Assembly: GCA_026400595.1 (NCBI GenBank)
Contig: JAPLOT010000278.1
Span: 1 to 13,637, forward strand
Origin: Alphaproteobacteria bacterium
GTDB lineage: Bacteria > Pseudomonadota > Alphaproteobacteria > Rhizobiales > Aestuariivirgaceae
Length of the DNA: 13,637 nt
Reading direction: 5' to 3'
The position numbers were made by a program, and so were the translations under genes. The notes beneath the pieces are model-generated. The model was not told the DNA's origin. It saw nothing but the letters and a program-made list of their open reading frames with translations, and made no database searches. How positions within the stretch are numbered: the first letter of the stretch is position 1; the number at the start of each line of letters is the position of its first letter. Shown piece after piece: positions 1-7,112 of the stretch.

Positions 1-51
1 GGCGGATTGACGCCTGTCGGCCACATCGTCACCATCATGGCGGCCGAGTGA
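1..51 (+). CDS. C-terminal end of an unidentified protein (partial)
   Basis: The first frame is open from the window edge to a TGA at 49-51 and gives the tail GGLTPVGHIVTIMAAE. There is too little sequence to assign a family. It is called coding only because the frame is open to the edge and ends just before a non-coding stretch. The gene lies on the plus strand, so it is convergent with the minus-strand hydrolase that follows. A chance open frame of 16 codons cannot be excluded. Confidence 0.4.
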   Translation, partial: GGLTPVGHIVTIMAAE

Positions 52-87
52 TCGCTTTTTGATAGCGGCAGGGCTAAAAGAGGAGTG

Positions 88-122
88 AGAACTCGCCTGC
101 ACGGCAAGTTCATCTGAGTTCT
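88..122 (+). terminator. Possible weak terminator dyad after the first gene
   Basis: AGAACTC (88-94) and GAGTTCT (116-122) form a perfect 7-bp inverted repeat, with a small GCC/GGC stem at its base (95-97 with 103-105), followed by GTTTCT. It lies 37 bp after the stop of the left-edge gene and could end its transcript. The loop is long and the T-tract poor, so this is tentative. The rest of 52-236 shows only one GAACTCGC direct repeat (89-96 and 140-147) and no gene I can support. Confidence 0.2.
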
Positions 123-236
123 GTTTCTGGCCCTTCTGTGAACTCGCAACGTTAGCCGAGAATGACCGCTCCCGCACCGGACGCAGACATGCGCGCCTGA
201 CCAACCAGGTCCAAGAATGAATTCACGCCCTGGACT

Positions 237-256
237 GGGCTCCCGCATGGGAGCCC
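237..256 (-). terminator. Perfect hairpin just after the hydrolase stop
   Basis: GGGCTCCC (237-244) pairs perfectly with GGGAGCCC (249-256) around a GCAT tetraloop. It starts 8 bp beyond the stop codon of the minus-strand hydrolase, the usual place for an intrinsic terminator or 3'-end-stabilising hairpin. Neither strand has a T-run after it, so termination efficiency is doubtful. Being symmetrical, it could also act on plus-strand transcripts arriving from the left. Confidence 0.5.
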
Positions 257-263
257 TATTCTG

Positions 264-1214
264 TCAGGGAAGCCTGCCTTCGTGCGACAAGCTGCGCACC
301 GCTTCGGCGATGGCCTTGAATCCCGCCATGGCCGCGGCACTCACATGCCGCGCGCGCATATAGGAGTGTGCCAGCACCGGCTCCTCGCGCAGCGCAACGG
401 GGACGCCCGCGGCAAGTAGCTTGTCGCGGAAGATCAGGCCATCGTCGCAGAGCGGATCGTGGGCCGCAACCGTGATGAAGGCCGGCGGCAGGTTGCCCAG
501 ACGGGTGGACAGATTCGGCACCGCATAGGGGTCGCGCCAGTTCGCGCCGCCGCGGGGGCCGAGGAAGCTTTCGAGATAGTAGATCATTTCCTCGCGCGTG
601 AGGCAGGGCGCATGGGCGTTGCGGATGTAGGAGCCCGTCTCCGTGTCGGCGCCCAGCACGGGATAGATCAGCACCATGCCGCGCAGCTGCGGCAGGCCCT
701 GGTCCCTCAGGCTTTGCGCCAGGGCCGCCGTCATCTGGCCGCCCGCACTGTCGCCGGCCGCGATGATGCGGGTGGGATCGATGCCCAGCGCCCGGCCGGC
801 GCTGCGCATCCAGGCCAGCACCTTGTGCGAGTCCTCGAGCTGCGCCGGGTGCGGATGTTCGGGCGCCAGGCGGTAGTCGACCATGACCACCACCACATCG
901 GCCTGGTCGGCCAGTTCCGCGCACATGTCGTCATGGGTTTCGCACGAGCCCAGCACCCAGCCGCCGCCATGGAAATAGATGACGCCCGGCTTGGGACTCT
1001 CGCCCGGCGGGCGATAGACGCGGACATGGATGCCCTCGACATCGAGATCCTCGACCATCAGGCGCTCCGGGCGGGGCGCCCGGAAGGCGGCACAGACCTT
1101 GTCCCAGGCCGCGCGCTGGCGCGGCAGCGGCCAGGTCGCGGACTCGGGCGGGGTCAGCTTGGAGAGTTCCTTGTAGAATGCGAGCATGCCTTGGTCGACG
1201 GGAAGCGTGGTCAC
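264..1214 (-). CDS. Alpha/beta hydrolase, hormone-sensitive-lipase (HSL) family esterase
   Basis: Probably a cytoplasmic carboxylesterase of the HSL (bacterial family IV) group, hydrolysing short- to medium-chain esters; the substrate is unknown. With the GTG start at 1214 it has 316 residues, normal for the family. The oxyanion-hole motif HGGGW is at residues 82-86, the block VDYRLAPEHP at about 112-121, and the nucleophile elbow GDSAGG has Ser156. The other triad residues are inferred as Asp253 (in HDPL) and His283 (in AHSY). No signal peptide is seen. GTG 1214 is chosen because AGGA lies 8 bp upstream. The frame extends to an ATG at 1271, but that would overlap phoR and has no ribosome site. 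An ATG at 1187 is an alternative. The gene is divergent from phoR and separated from it by 51 bp. I see no functional link to phosphate uptake beyond position. Confidence 0.9.
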   Translation of the reverse strand: MTTLPVDQGMLAFYKELSKLTPPESATWPLPRQRAAWDKVCAAFRAPRPERLMVEDLDVEGIHVRVYRPPGESPKPGVIYFHGGGWVLGSCETHDDMCAELADQADVVVVMVDYRLAPEHPHPAQLEDSHKVLAWMRSAGRALGIDPTRIIAAGDSAGGQMTAALAQSLRDQGLPQLRGMVLIYPVLGADTETGSYIRNAHAPCLTREEMIYYLESFLGPRGGANWRDPYAVPNLSTRLGNLPPAFITVAAHDPLCDDGLIFRDKLLAAGVPVALREEPVLAHSYMRARHVSAAAMAGFKAIAEAVRSLSHEGRLP

Positions 1215-1265
1215 GGCTTTGTTCCTGGAAGCAAATCTGTCATATGCACATGCGATCCTGCACCA

Positions 1266-2366
1266 ATGCATGTGAGCCGTCTATTGCTGCCGACCTTCTG
1301 GCCCTTCAGCAAGCCCGCAACCGCAACCGGCGAGAGCAAGCCGGATCCCGAAGGCGTGGCCACAACGGATGAACGCATCGAGCGGCTGGTCATGGCCTTG
1401 CCCGATCCCGTGCTGGTGGTGGCGGCCGGCGGCAAGGTCGTTGCCGCCAATGCCCATGTGCGCGCCGCCCTCGATGCCGATCCCCTTGGCCATCACCTTT
1501 CGGCGACGATCCGCGCGCCCGCCCTGCTGGAGGCGGTGAATGCCGCTGTCGAAGGGGCCGAGGCGCACCGCGTGGAGCTCGAGATGCGCGTGCCACTGGC
1601 CCGCAGCTTCGATGTCCATGTGGCGCCGCTGGGCGGTGCCGCGCTCCTGGTCTTCCGCGATCTCACCCGCGAACAGCAGATCGAGCGCATGCGGGCCGAC
1701 TTCGTGGCCAATGCCAGCCACGAGCTGCGCACGCCGCTGGCCTCGCTCTCCGGCTTCATCGAGACCATGCAGGGCGCGGCCCGCAATGACGAGGCCGCGC
1801 GCACCCGGTTCCTCACCCTCATGCGCCAGCAGTCCGACCGCATGCGCCGGCTGATCGACGACCTCCTGTCGCTGTCGCGCATCGAGATCAACGAACATGT
1901 GCGGCCGACCGGAACGGCGGATCTGGCCCAGATCGCCAGCATGGTGCGCGACAATCTCGACGGCATCGCGCGGGAGCTTGACTGCGAGATCGTCCTGCAG
2001 CTGCAGGGCCCGCTGCCGGTGATCGGCGACGGCGACGAGCTGCTGCAGGTGGTGCAGAACCTGGTCGAGAACGCGCTGAAATACGGCAGTTCCGGCAAGC
2101 GCATCGAGATCGAGGGCGGACCGCTGAACGGCCACATGGAACTGACGGTGCGCGACCACGGGCCGGGCATCGCGGCCGAGCATCTGCCGCGCCTGACCGA
2201 GCGCTTCTACCGCGTCAGCGTGCTGGAAAGCCGGATGCGCGGCGGCACCGGGCTGGGACTGGCCATCGTGAAACACATTCTCAACCGCCACCGCGGACGG
2301 CTGTCGATCGCCTCCGAGCCGGGCCAGGGCAGCGCCTTCACCATCCGCCTGCCTGCGGCAAAATAG
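1266..2366 (+). CDS. phoR: Phosphate-regulon sensor histidine kinase PhoR (no membrane segment seen)
   Basis: Sensor kinase that phosphorylates PhoB when phosphate is scarce. From ATG 1266 it has 366 residues. A PAS-like region spans about 35-130. The dimerisation/phosphoacceptor motif SHELRTPL contains His152. The ATPase domain shows the N box VENALKYG (Asn269), the G1 box DHGPGI (297-302) and the G2 box GGTGLGLA (326-333). Identity rests on this architecture and on position directly upstream of pstS with phoB in the same cluster. Unlike typical PhoR, no transmembrane helix is present; the N terminus has only a short hydrophobic patch (LLLPTFWPF, residues 6-14). The start is uncertain: there is no clear ribosome site, and GTG codons at 1272 and about 1354 are in frame. 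The frame stays open far upstream, but that is antisense to the hydrolase and unlikely to be translated. Confidence 0.87.
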   Translation: MHVSRLLLPTFWPFSKPATATGESKPDPEGVATTDERIERLVMALPDPVLVVAAGGKVVAANAHVRAALDADPLGHHLSATIRAPALLEAVNAAVEGAEAHRVELEMRVPLARSFDVHVAPLGGAALLVFRDLTREQQIERMRADFVANASHELRTPLASLSGFIETMQGAARNDEAARTRFLTLMRQQSDRMRRLIDDLLSLSRIEINEHVRPTGTADLAQIASMVRDNLDGIARELDCEIVLQLQGPLPVIGDGDELLQVVQNLVENALKYGSSGKRIEIEGGPLNGHMELTVRDHGPGIAAEHLPRLTERFYRVSVLESRMRGGTGLGLAIVKHILNRHRGRLSIASEPGQGSAFTIRLPAAK

Positions 2367-2388
2367 ACAAATAATTCAATATATTATA

Positions 2389-2428
2389 TCGTCACAATTA
2401 TGCAATCTTCATGTCACATACCTGTCTT
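2389..2428 (+). promoter_or_regulatory. Two tandem Pho boxes (PhoB sites) upstream of pstS
   Basis: The known Pho box is two 7-bp CTGTCAT/TTGTCAC-like repeats separated by 4 bp. A good match is ATGTCAC (2411-2417), ATAC, CTGTCTT (2422-2428). Two more heptamers sit upstream in the same 11-bp phase: TCGTCAC (2389-2395) and a weaker ATGCAAT (2400-2406). The array lies in the AT-rich phoR-pstS gap, ending 49 bp before the pstS start, where PhoB would contact RNA polymerase. No convincing -10 hexamer was identified; the region around 2435-2441 is the expected place. Phosphate-starvation induction of pstS is inferred. Confidence 0.75.
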
Positions 2429-2477
2429 GCGCGCTACCTATGGTCCGCCTCGTCAGTTCAGACAGGAGACGACAGAC

Positions 2478-3518
2478 ATGAAACGCATTCTCGCCGCCGC
2501 AAGCCTTCTGGCGCTGGCCGCCAGCCCCGCCTTTGCCGCCCGCGACCAGATCCGCATCGTCGGATCTTCCACCGTATATCCCTTCACCACCACCGTGGCC
2601 GAGCAGTTCGGCAAGACCTCCGGCATGAAGACCCCGGTCGTCGAATCGACCGGCACCGGCGGCGGCTTCAAGCTCTTCTGCGCCAGCGTCGGCGAGGACA
2701 GCCCGGACTTCACCAATGCCTCGCGCGCCATCAAGAAGGGCGAGTTCGAGGATTGCGCCAAGAATGGCGTGACCGACATCGTCGAGATCAAGATCGGCTT
2801 CGACGGCCTCTCCCTGGCCCAGTCCAAGGCTGCGCCCGACCTGGGCCTCAGCAAGCAGCAGGTTTTCATGGCCCTGGCTGCCCAAGTTCCCGACAAGGAC
2901 GGCAAGCTGGTGCCGAACCCTTACAAGACCTGGAGCGACATCGACCCGTCGCTGCCCAACGTGAAGATCGAGGTCCTCGGTCCGCCGCCCACCTCCGGCA
3001 CGCGTGACAGCTTCGCCGAGCTGGTGATGGAGAAGGGCGCGGAGAAGTTCGAGAGCCTCGCCGAGCTCAAGAAGTCCGACGCCAAGGCCTTCGAGAAGGT
3101 CTGGAAGTCGATGCGCGAGGATGGCGCCTTCATCGAGGCCGGCGAGAACGACAACCTCATCGTCCAGAAGCTGCAGGCCAATCCCAACGCGCTCGGCATC
3201 TTCGGCTTCTCCTTCCTCGAGGAGAACGCTGCGACCATCAAGGACGTGGCCGTCGATGGCGTGAAGGCCACCTACGAGACGATCGCCGACGGCAGCTACA
3301 AGGTTGCCCGTCCGCTCTTCGTCTACATGAAGAAGCAGCACGTGGACGTGATCCCCGGCATGAAGGAATTCGTCGCCGAGTTCGTCTCCGAGAAGGCGCT
3401 GGGCGAGGAAGGTTACCTCGCCGAGAAGGGCCTCGTGACGCTGCCCGGCGATCAGCTGGAGAAGGTCAAGGCCACGGTCGAAGGCATGGTGGTTCTCACC
3501 GCTGCCGACGTGAAGTGA
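2478..3518 (+). CDS. pstS: Periplasmic phosphate-binding protein PstS
   Basis: High-affinity phosphate receptor that delivers phosphate to the PstCA channel. It has 346 residues, normal for PstS. A Sec signal peptide covers residues 1-20 (MKR, a hydrophobic core, then a PAFA cleavage site). There is no lipobox cysteine, so the protein should be soluble in the periplasm. Phosphate-contact motifs visible are GSSTVYPF near residue 29, STGTGGGFK near 58 and TSGTRDSF near 173. The start ATG 2478 is fixed by AGGAG at 2464-2468 and by the signal peptide; the frame is open further upstream but would run through the Pho boxes. Strong hairpins follow the stop, which suggests that pstS is made in excess over the permease genes. 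Confidence 0.97.
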   Translation: MKRILAAASLLALAASPAFAARDQIRIVGSSTVYPFTTTVAEQFGKTSGMKTPVVESTGTGGGFKLFCASVGEDSPDFTNASRAIKKGEFEDCAKNGVTDIVEIKIGFDGLSLAQSKAAPDLGLSKQQVFMALAAQVPDKDGKLVPNPYKTWSDIDPSLPNVKIEVLGPPPTSGTRDSFAELVMEKGAEKFESLAELKKSDAKAFEKVWKSMREDGAFIEAGENDNLIVQKLQANPNALGIFGFSFLEENAATIKDVAVDGVKATYETIADGSYKVARPLFVYMKKQHVDVIPGMKEFVAEFVSEKALGEEGYLAEKGLVTLPGDQLEKVKATVEGMVVLTAADVK

Positions 3519-3529
3519 CAGCACGCATT

Positions 3530-3563
3530 GCCGGAGGGACCGCGGATGAACCGGCCCTCCGGC
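3530..3563 (+). terminator. pstS-pstC intergenic hairpin 1
   Basis: GCCGGAGGG (3530-3538) and CCCTCCGGC (3555-3563) form a perfect 9-bp GC-rich stem. It is extended inside by CCG (3540-3542) pairing with CGG (3552-3554) after one bulged A. It begins 11 bp after the pstS stop. No T-tract follows, so it fits better as an RNA stabiliser or partial attenuator than as a full terminator. The downstream pst genes appear to depend on read-through. Confidence 0.55.
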
Positions 3564-3567
3564 AGGA

Positions 3568-3589
3568 CAGCCGGCAGCAATGCCGGCTG
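3568..3589 (+). terminator. pstS-pstC intergenic hairpin 2 with a GCAA tetraloop
   Basis: CAGCCGGCA (3568-3576) pairs perfectly with TGCCGGCTG (3581-3589) around GCAA, a GNRA-class tetraloop known to give very stable RNA hairpins. TTTT follows at 3597-3600, too far away for a classical terminator. The stem contains the ATG at 3580, which argues that this ATG is not the pstC start. Confidence 0.5.
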
Positions 3590-3618
3590 ACACGATTTTC
3601 GGGGCAGGGGTGTCGTCA

Positions 3619-4797
3619 ATGCTAGTGTGGACCGTGTTGCTCGCCAGTGTCCTCGCCGTCGGGGCCTTCCTCGCCGGACAGACGCGGGCCTCGGCACTGC
3701 GGGTCGCGGGCGGCCCGGCGCTGCACTCCCTGCCAACCTACCACGGCCTCTTCCTCGCCAGCGGGGTGATCACCGGAGCGGTGGTTGCAGGGCTGGCCGC
3801 CATCCTGCTCTTCGGCACCCAGTCGATCGCGGTTCCGGCCGCCGCCGCCATTGGCGCAGCGGGGGCGGGCGCTGCACTCTACCCGCGCATCGCCAGCGCC
3901 TTCCGCGCGCGCAACCTGTTCGAGCGCTTCGTGCTTGCGGTGCTGGTGCTCTGCTCGGCCGTCGCCGTGCTGACCACCATCGGCATCGTCTTCTCGGTGG
4001 TCTTCGAGACCATCGTCTTCTTCCGCCAAGTCTCGCCGCTCGAATTCCTGTTCTCGGCGCAATGGTCGCCCACCTCGACGCCGGCATCCTTCGGCATCCT
4101 GCCCCTGCTGGTGGGGACGCTGCTCATCACCTTCATCGCGATCCTGGTTGCCGGCCCGCTGGGACTGCTCTCCGCCATCTACATGGCGGAATATGCTTCC
4201 GGGCGCATGCGCAGCGTGCTGAAGCCGCTGCTCGAGATGCTGGCCGGCATCCCGACCGTCGTGCTGGGCTTCTTCGCCGCGCTCACCGTGGCGCCCCTGA
4301 TCCGCGGCAGCGGCGAATCGATCGGCCTCACCGTCGCCTCGGAATCCGCGCTTGCGGCAGGCCTGGTCATGGGCATGATGATCGTGCCGCTGATCTCCTC
4401 GCTCTCCGACGATATCATCAATGCCGTGCCGCAGTCGCTGCGCGACGGCTCCTATGCCATGGGCGCCACCAAGTCCGAAACCATCAAGAGAGTGGTTCTC
4501 CCGGCCGCGCTTCCGGGCATCGTCTCTGCCTTCATGCTGGCCATCTCGCGGGCCATCGGCGAAACCATGATCGTGGTCATGGCCGCGGGGCTCGCCGCCA
4601 ATCTGTCGATCAACCCGCTGGCCGCCGTCACCACCATCACCGTGCAGATTGCCACCCTTCTGGTGGGCGACCAGGAATTCGACTCGCCCAAGACGCTCTC
4701 GGCTTTCGCACTGGGCTTTGTGCTCTTCATTTTCACCCTCGCCCTCAACTACATCGCACTGCGCATCGTGCAGAAGTACCGGGAACAATATGACTGA
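3619..4797 (+). CDS. pstC: Phosphate ABC transporter permease PstC
   Basis: Inner-membrane subunit that pairs with PstA to form the phosphate channel. From ATG 3619 it has 392 residues. An N-terminal region of about 100 residues holds roughly three extra hydrophobic segments (near 3-20, 45-66 and 70-88), as in the alphaproteobacterial PstC extension (DUF3708-like, from memory). The usual permease core of about six helices follows from residue 101. The cytoplasmic EAA-type coupling loop that contacts PstB is at about 270-300 (QSLRDGSYAMGATKSETIKR). ATG 3619 is chosen because AGGGG lies 8 bp upstream; the frame opens at an ATG at 3580, but that sits inside a hairpin. The stop overlaps the pstA start by 8 bp, which suggests translational coupling. 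Confidence 0.94.
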   Translation: MLVWTVLLASVLAVGAFLAGQTRASALRVAGGPALHSLPTYHGLFLASGVITGAVVAGLAAILLFGTQSIAVPAAAAIGAAGAGAALYPRIASAFRARNLFERFVLAVLVLCSAVAVLTTIGIVFSVVFETIVFFRQVSPLEFLFSAQWSPTSTPASFGILPLLVGTLLITFIAILVAGPLGLLSAIYMAEYASGRMRSVLKPLLEMLAGIPTVVLGFFAALTVAPLIRGSGESIGLTVASESALAAGLVMGMMIVPLISSLSDDIINAVPQSLRDGSYAMGATKSETIKRVVLPAALPGIVSAFMLAISRAIGETMIVVMAAGLAANLSINPLAAVTTITVQIATLLVGDQEFDSPKTLSAFALGFVLFIFTLALNYIALRIVQKYREQYD

Positions 4798-6265
4798 GGT
4801 CCGCAAAGGCCTGATCGCCAAGCGCTATGCTACCGAACGCCGCTTCCGCATCTATGGCGCGACGGCGCTGGCGCTGACGGCGCTGTTCATCGTCTTCCTG
4901 CTGGCCGACATCGTCATCAAGGGCCTGCCCGCCTTCACCGAGCCCCGCGTGAAGCTGGACGTGACGGGTGCCGCCGACAAGGTCGATGCCGCGAAACCCG
5001 CCGCGGGCGACTACGAGGCCATCGTGCGCGAGGCCCTGCGCGCCAGGTTCCCGACGGTCAGCGGCCGCGCCGAACGCCGCAAGCTGAACGGCCTTCTCTC
5101 GCAGGGTGCTGCGGACGATCTGCGCCGGATGGTGGTGGCCGACCCTGCGCTCATCGGCAAGACCTTTCCCTTCGCCGCCCTGCTGTCGGACGATGCCGAC
5201 CTCTTCTACAAGGGCCGTCAGACCGGTGTGGCACTGACCAAAGGTGCCACCAGCTTGCAATTCGCCGAGTCGGGTGAGGCCTATGTCATCACCGGCGACG
5301 TCGCGGGCCTGTCGCCCGGGCAGATCGTCCTTGTCAACGAAGGTGCGCTGCGCATCACCGGCATCGCGAATGGGGCGGCACAGGCCGAGGCGCTCGCCCG
5401 GCCGGTGACGCTGAACCCTGCAGCAGCCGGCGGCTGGAACATCATGACACTGGCCAAGCCCGAGGCTGACCGCCGCATCTCGGACCAGGAAATCATCTGG
5501 CTGGAAGAGCTGAAATCCGAAGGGGTGGTCGAGAAGGCCTTCGCGACCCGCTTCTTCACCTCGGGCGACTCGCGCGAGCCGGAACTCGCTGGCCTTCGCG
5601 GCGCCCTGGTGGGCTCGCTGCTGACGGTGCTGGTGGCGCTGGCGCTCAGCATTCCGCTGGGCGTCGCGGCGGCCATCTATCTCGAGGAATTCGCGGCCAA
5701 GAACCGGCTGACCGACATCATCGAGGTCAACATCAACAATCTCGCCGCCGTGCCCTCGATCATCTTCGGCCTCCTTGGTCTTGCCATGTTCCTCAGCTTC
5801 TTCGGCCTGCCGCGCTCGGCGCCTCTGGTCGGCGGGCTTGTCCTGGCGCTGCTGGTGCTGCCCACCATCATCATCGCGGCCCGCGCCGCGCTCAAGGCGG
5901 TGCCGCCCTCGATCAAGGAAGCAGCCCTCGGCGTCGGGGCCTCGCACCAGCAGGCGGTATTCCATCACGTCCTGCCGCTGGCACTTCCAGGCATTCTCAC
6001 CGGCATCATCCTTGGCCTCGCCCGCGCCTTCGGCGAGACGGCGCCGCTCCTGATGATCGGCATGGTCGCCTTCATCGTCGACATACCCAAGGGGTTTGAG
6101 AGCGCTGCCACCGTGCTCCCCGTGCAGATCTTCCTGTGGTCCGACCTGCCCGAGATCGCCTTCCAGTCCAAGACCGCCGCAGCCATCATGGTGCTGCTGG
6201 CAGTCCTCTTCTCCCTGAATGCCGTTGCCATCTACCTGCGCCGGCGCTTCGAGCGCCGCTGGTAA
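4790..6265 (+). CDS. pstA: Phosphate ABC transporter permease PstA with large N-terminal insert
   Basis: Second channel subunit of the phosphate importer. It has 491 residues, against about 300 for E. coli PstA. One membrane helix is at about 22-44. A hydrophilic stretch of about 220 residues follows (roughly 48-268), expected to lie in the periplasm and resembling the DUF3333 extension of alphaproteobacterial PstA. The permease core begins near 270 (GALVGSLLTVLVALAL), and the EAA-type loop is at about 372-400 (PPSIKEAALGVGASHQQAVF). ATG 4790 is chosen because it overlaps the pstC stop by 8 bp with GGGAA just upstream; the frame is open back to 4649 but would run through pstC. pstB begins 15 bp after its stop. 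Confidence 0.94.
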   Translation: MTEVRKGLIAKRYATERRFRIYGATALALTALFIVFLLADIVIKGLPAFTEPRVKLDVTGAADKVDAAKPAAGDYEAIVREALRARFPTVSGRAERRKLNGLLSQGAADDLRRMVVADPALIGKTFPFAALLSDDADLFYKGRQTGVALTKGATSLQFAESGEAYVITGDVAGLSPGQIVLVNEGALRITGIANGAAQAEALARPVTLNPAAAGGWNIMTLAKPEADRRISDQEIIWLEELKSEGVVEKAFATRFFTSGDSREPELAGLRGALVGSLLTVLVALALSIPLGVAAAIYLEEFAAKNRLTDIIEVNINNLAAVPSIIFGLLGLAMFLSFFGLPRSAPLVGGLVLALLVLPTIIIAARAALKAVPPSIKEAALGVGASHQQAVFHHVLPLALPGILTGIILGLARAFGETAPLLMIGMVAFIVDIPKGFESAATVLPVQIFLWSDLPEIAFQSKTAAAIMVLLAVLFSLNAVAIYLRRRFERRW

Positions 6266-6280
6266 AGGAGTGAACAAGAT

Positions 6281-7096
6281 ATGGATATGATGCCGCAAGC
6301 CGTCGTGACGCCGCCAAGCCCCCGCATCATGGCGGAGCGCCAGGTGCGCATCGAGGCCAGGGATGTGAACATCTTTTATGGCGAGAAGCACGCCATCAAG
6401 AATCTCTCCATCGCCATCCCCGACCGCGCGGTTTCCTCCTTCATCGGCCCGTCGGGCTGCGGCAAGTCCACCTTCCTGCGCGCCATCAACCGCATGAACG
6501 ACACGATCCCCACCTGCCGCATGACGGGCGACATCACGCTCGACGGCAATAGCATCTACGACCGTGACCTCGATGTCGTGCAGCTGCGTGCGAAGATCGG
6601 CATGGTGTTCCAGAAGCCCAATCCGTTCCCCAAGTCGATCTACGAGAATGTCGCCTATGGCCCGCGCATCCACGGCATCTCGAACTCCAAGACCGAACTC
6701 GACGAGATCGTCGAGAAGAGCCTGAAGCGCGCCGGCCTGTGGGAAGAGGTCAAGGACCGGCTCAATCACCCTGGCACCGGCCTTTCCGGCGGGCAGCAGC
6801 AGCGGCTCTGCATTGCCAGCGCCATTGCCGTCAGCCCCGAGGTGATCCTGATGGACGAGCCCTGTTCGGCGCTCGATCCGATCGCCACCGCCCGCATCGA
6901 GGAACTGATCGACGAGCTGAAGCAGAACTACTGCATCGTCATCGTCACCCATTCCATGCAGCAGGCGGCCCGCGTCTCGCAGCTCACCGCCTTCTTCCAT
7001 CTCGGCATCCTCGTCGAATTCGGCGACACCGACGAGATGTTCACCGCGCCGCAGGAAAAGCGCACCCAGGATTACATTACCGGCCGCTTCGGCTGA
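6281..7096 (+). CDS. pstB: Phosphate ABC transporter ATP-binding protein PstB
   Basis: Cytoplasmic ATPase that powers the PstCA channel and, in known systems, takes part in PhoU-PhoR signalling. It has 271 residues, normal for the family. Walker A GPSGCGKST is at 56-64, the Q-loop glutamine is Q111 (VFQKPNPFP), the signature LSGGQQQR is at 168-175, Walker B ILMDEP at 189-194, the D-loop SALDP at 196-200, and the switch histidine is His224 (VTHSMQQA). The phosphate-transporter hallmark DEPCSALDPIATARIEEL is intact. AAGGAG (6265-6270) lies 10 bp before ATG 6281. One oddity is that the arginine expected five residues after the signature (IARAIAV in relatives) is Ser180, read as AGC. phoU follows after 16 bp. 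Confidence 0.97.
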   Translation: MDMMPQAVVTPPSPRIMAERQVRIEARDVNIFYGEKHAIKNLSIAIPDRAVSSFIGPSGCGKSTFLRAINRMNDTIPTCRMTGDITLDGNSIYDRDLDVVQLRAKIGMVFQKPNPFPKSIYENVAYGPRIHGISNSKTELDEIVEKSLKRAGLWEEVKDRLNHPGTGLSGGQQQRLCIASAIAVSPEVILMDEPCSALDPIATARIEELIDELKQNYCIVIVTHSMQQAARVSQLTAFFHLGILVEFGDTDEMFTAPQEKRTQDYITGRFG

Positions 7097-7112
7097 GTCA
7101 CGGGAGACACAG

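Noticed and set aside
52..236. tRNA, small RNA or mobile-element remnant between the first gene and the hydrolase
   Set aside because: I found no cloverleaf, terminal repeats or transposase fragment, only a weak dyad and one 8-bp direct repeat.
459..1265. Open upstream extension of the phoR frame on the plus strand
   Set aside because: It runs antisense through the HSL-family hydrolase, has no PhoR-like or membrane sequence, and reflects codon bias in GC-rich DNA.
4745..7000. Very long minus-strand open frame opposite pstA and pstB
   Set aside because: It is antisense to genes with clear motifs, is His/Asp/Gly/Arg-rich as such shadows are, and has no recognisable domain.
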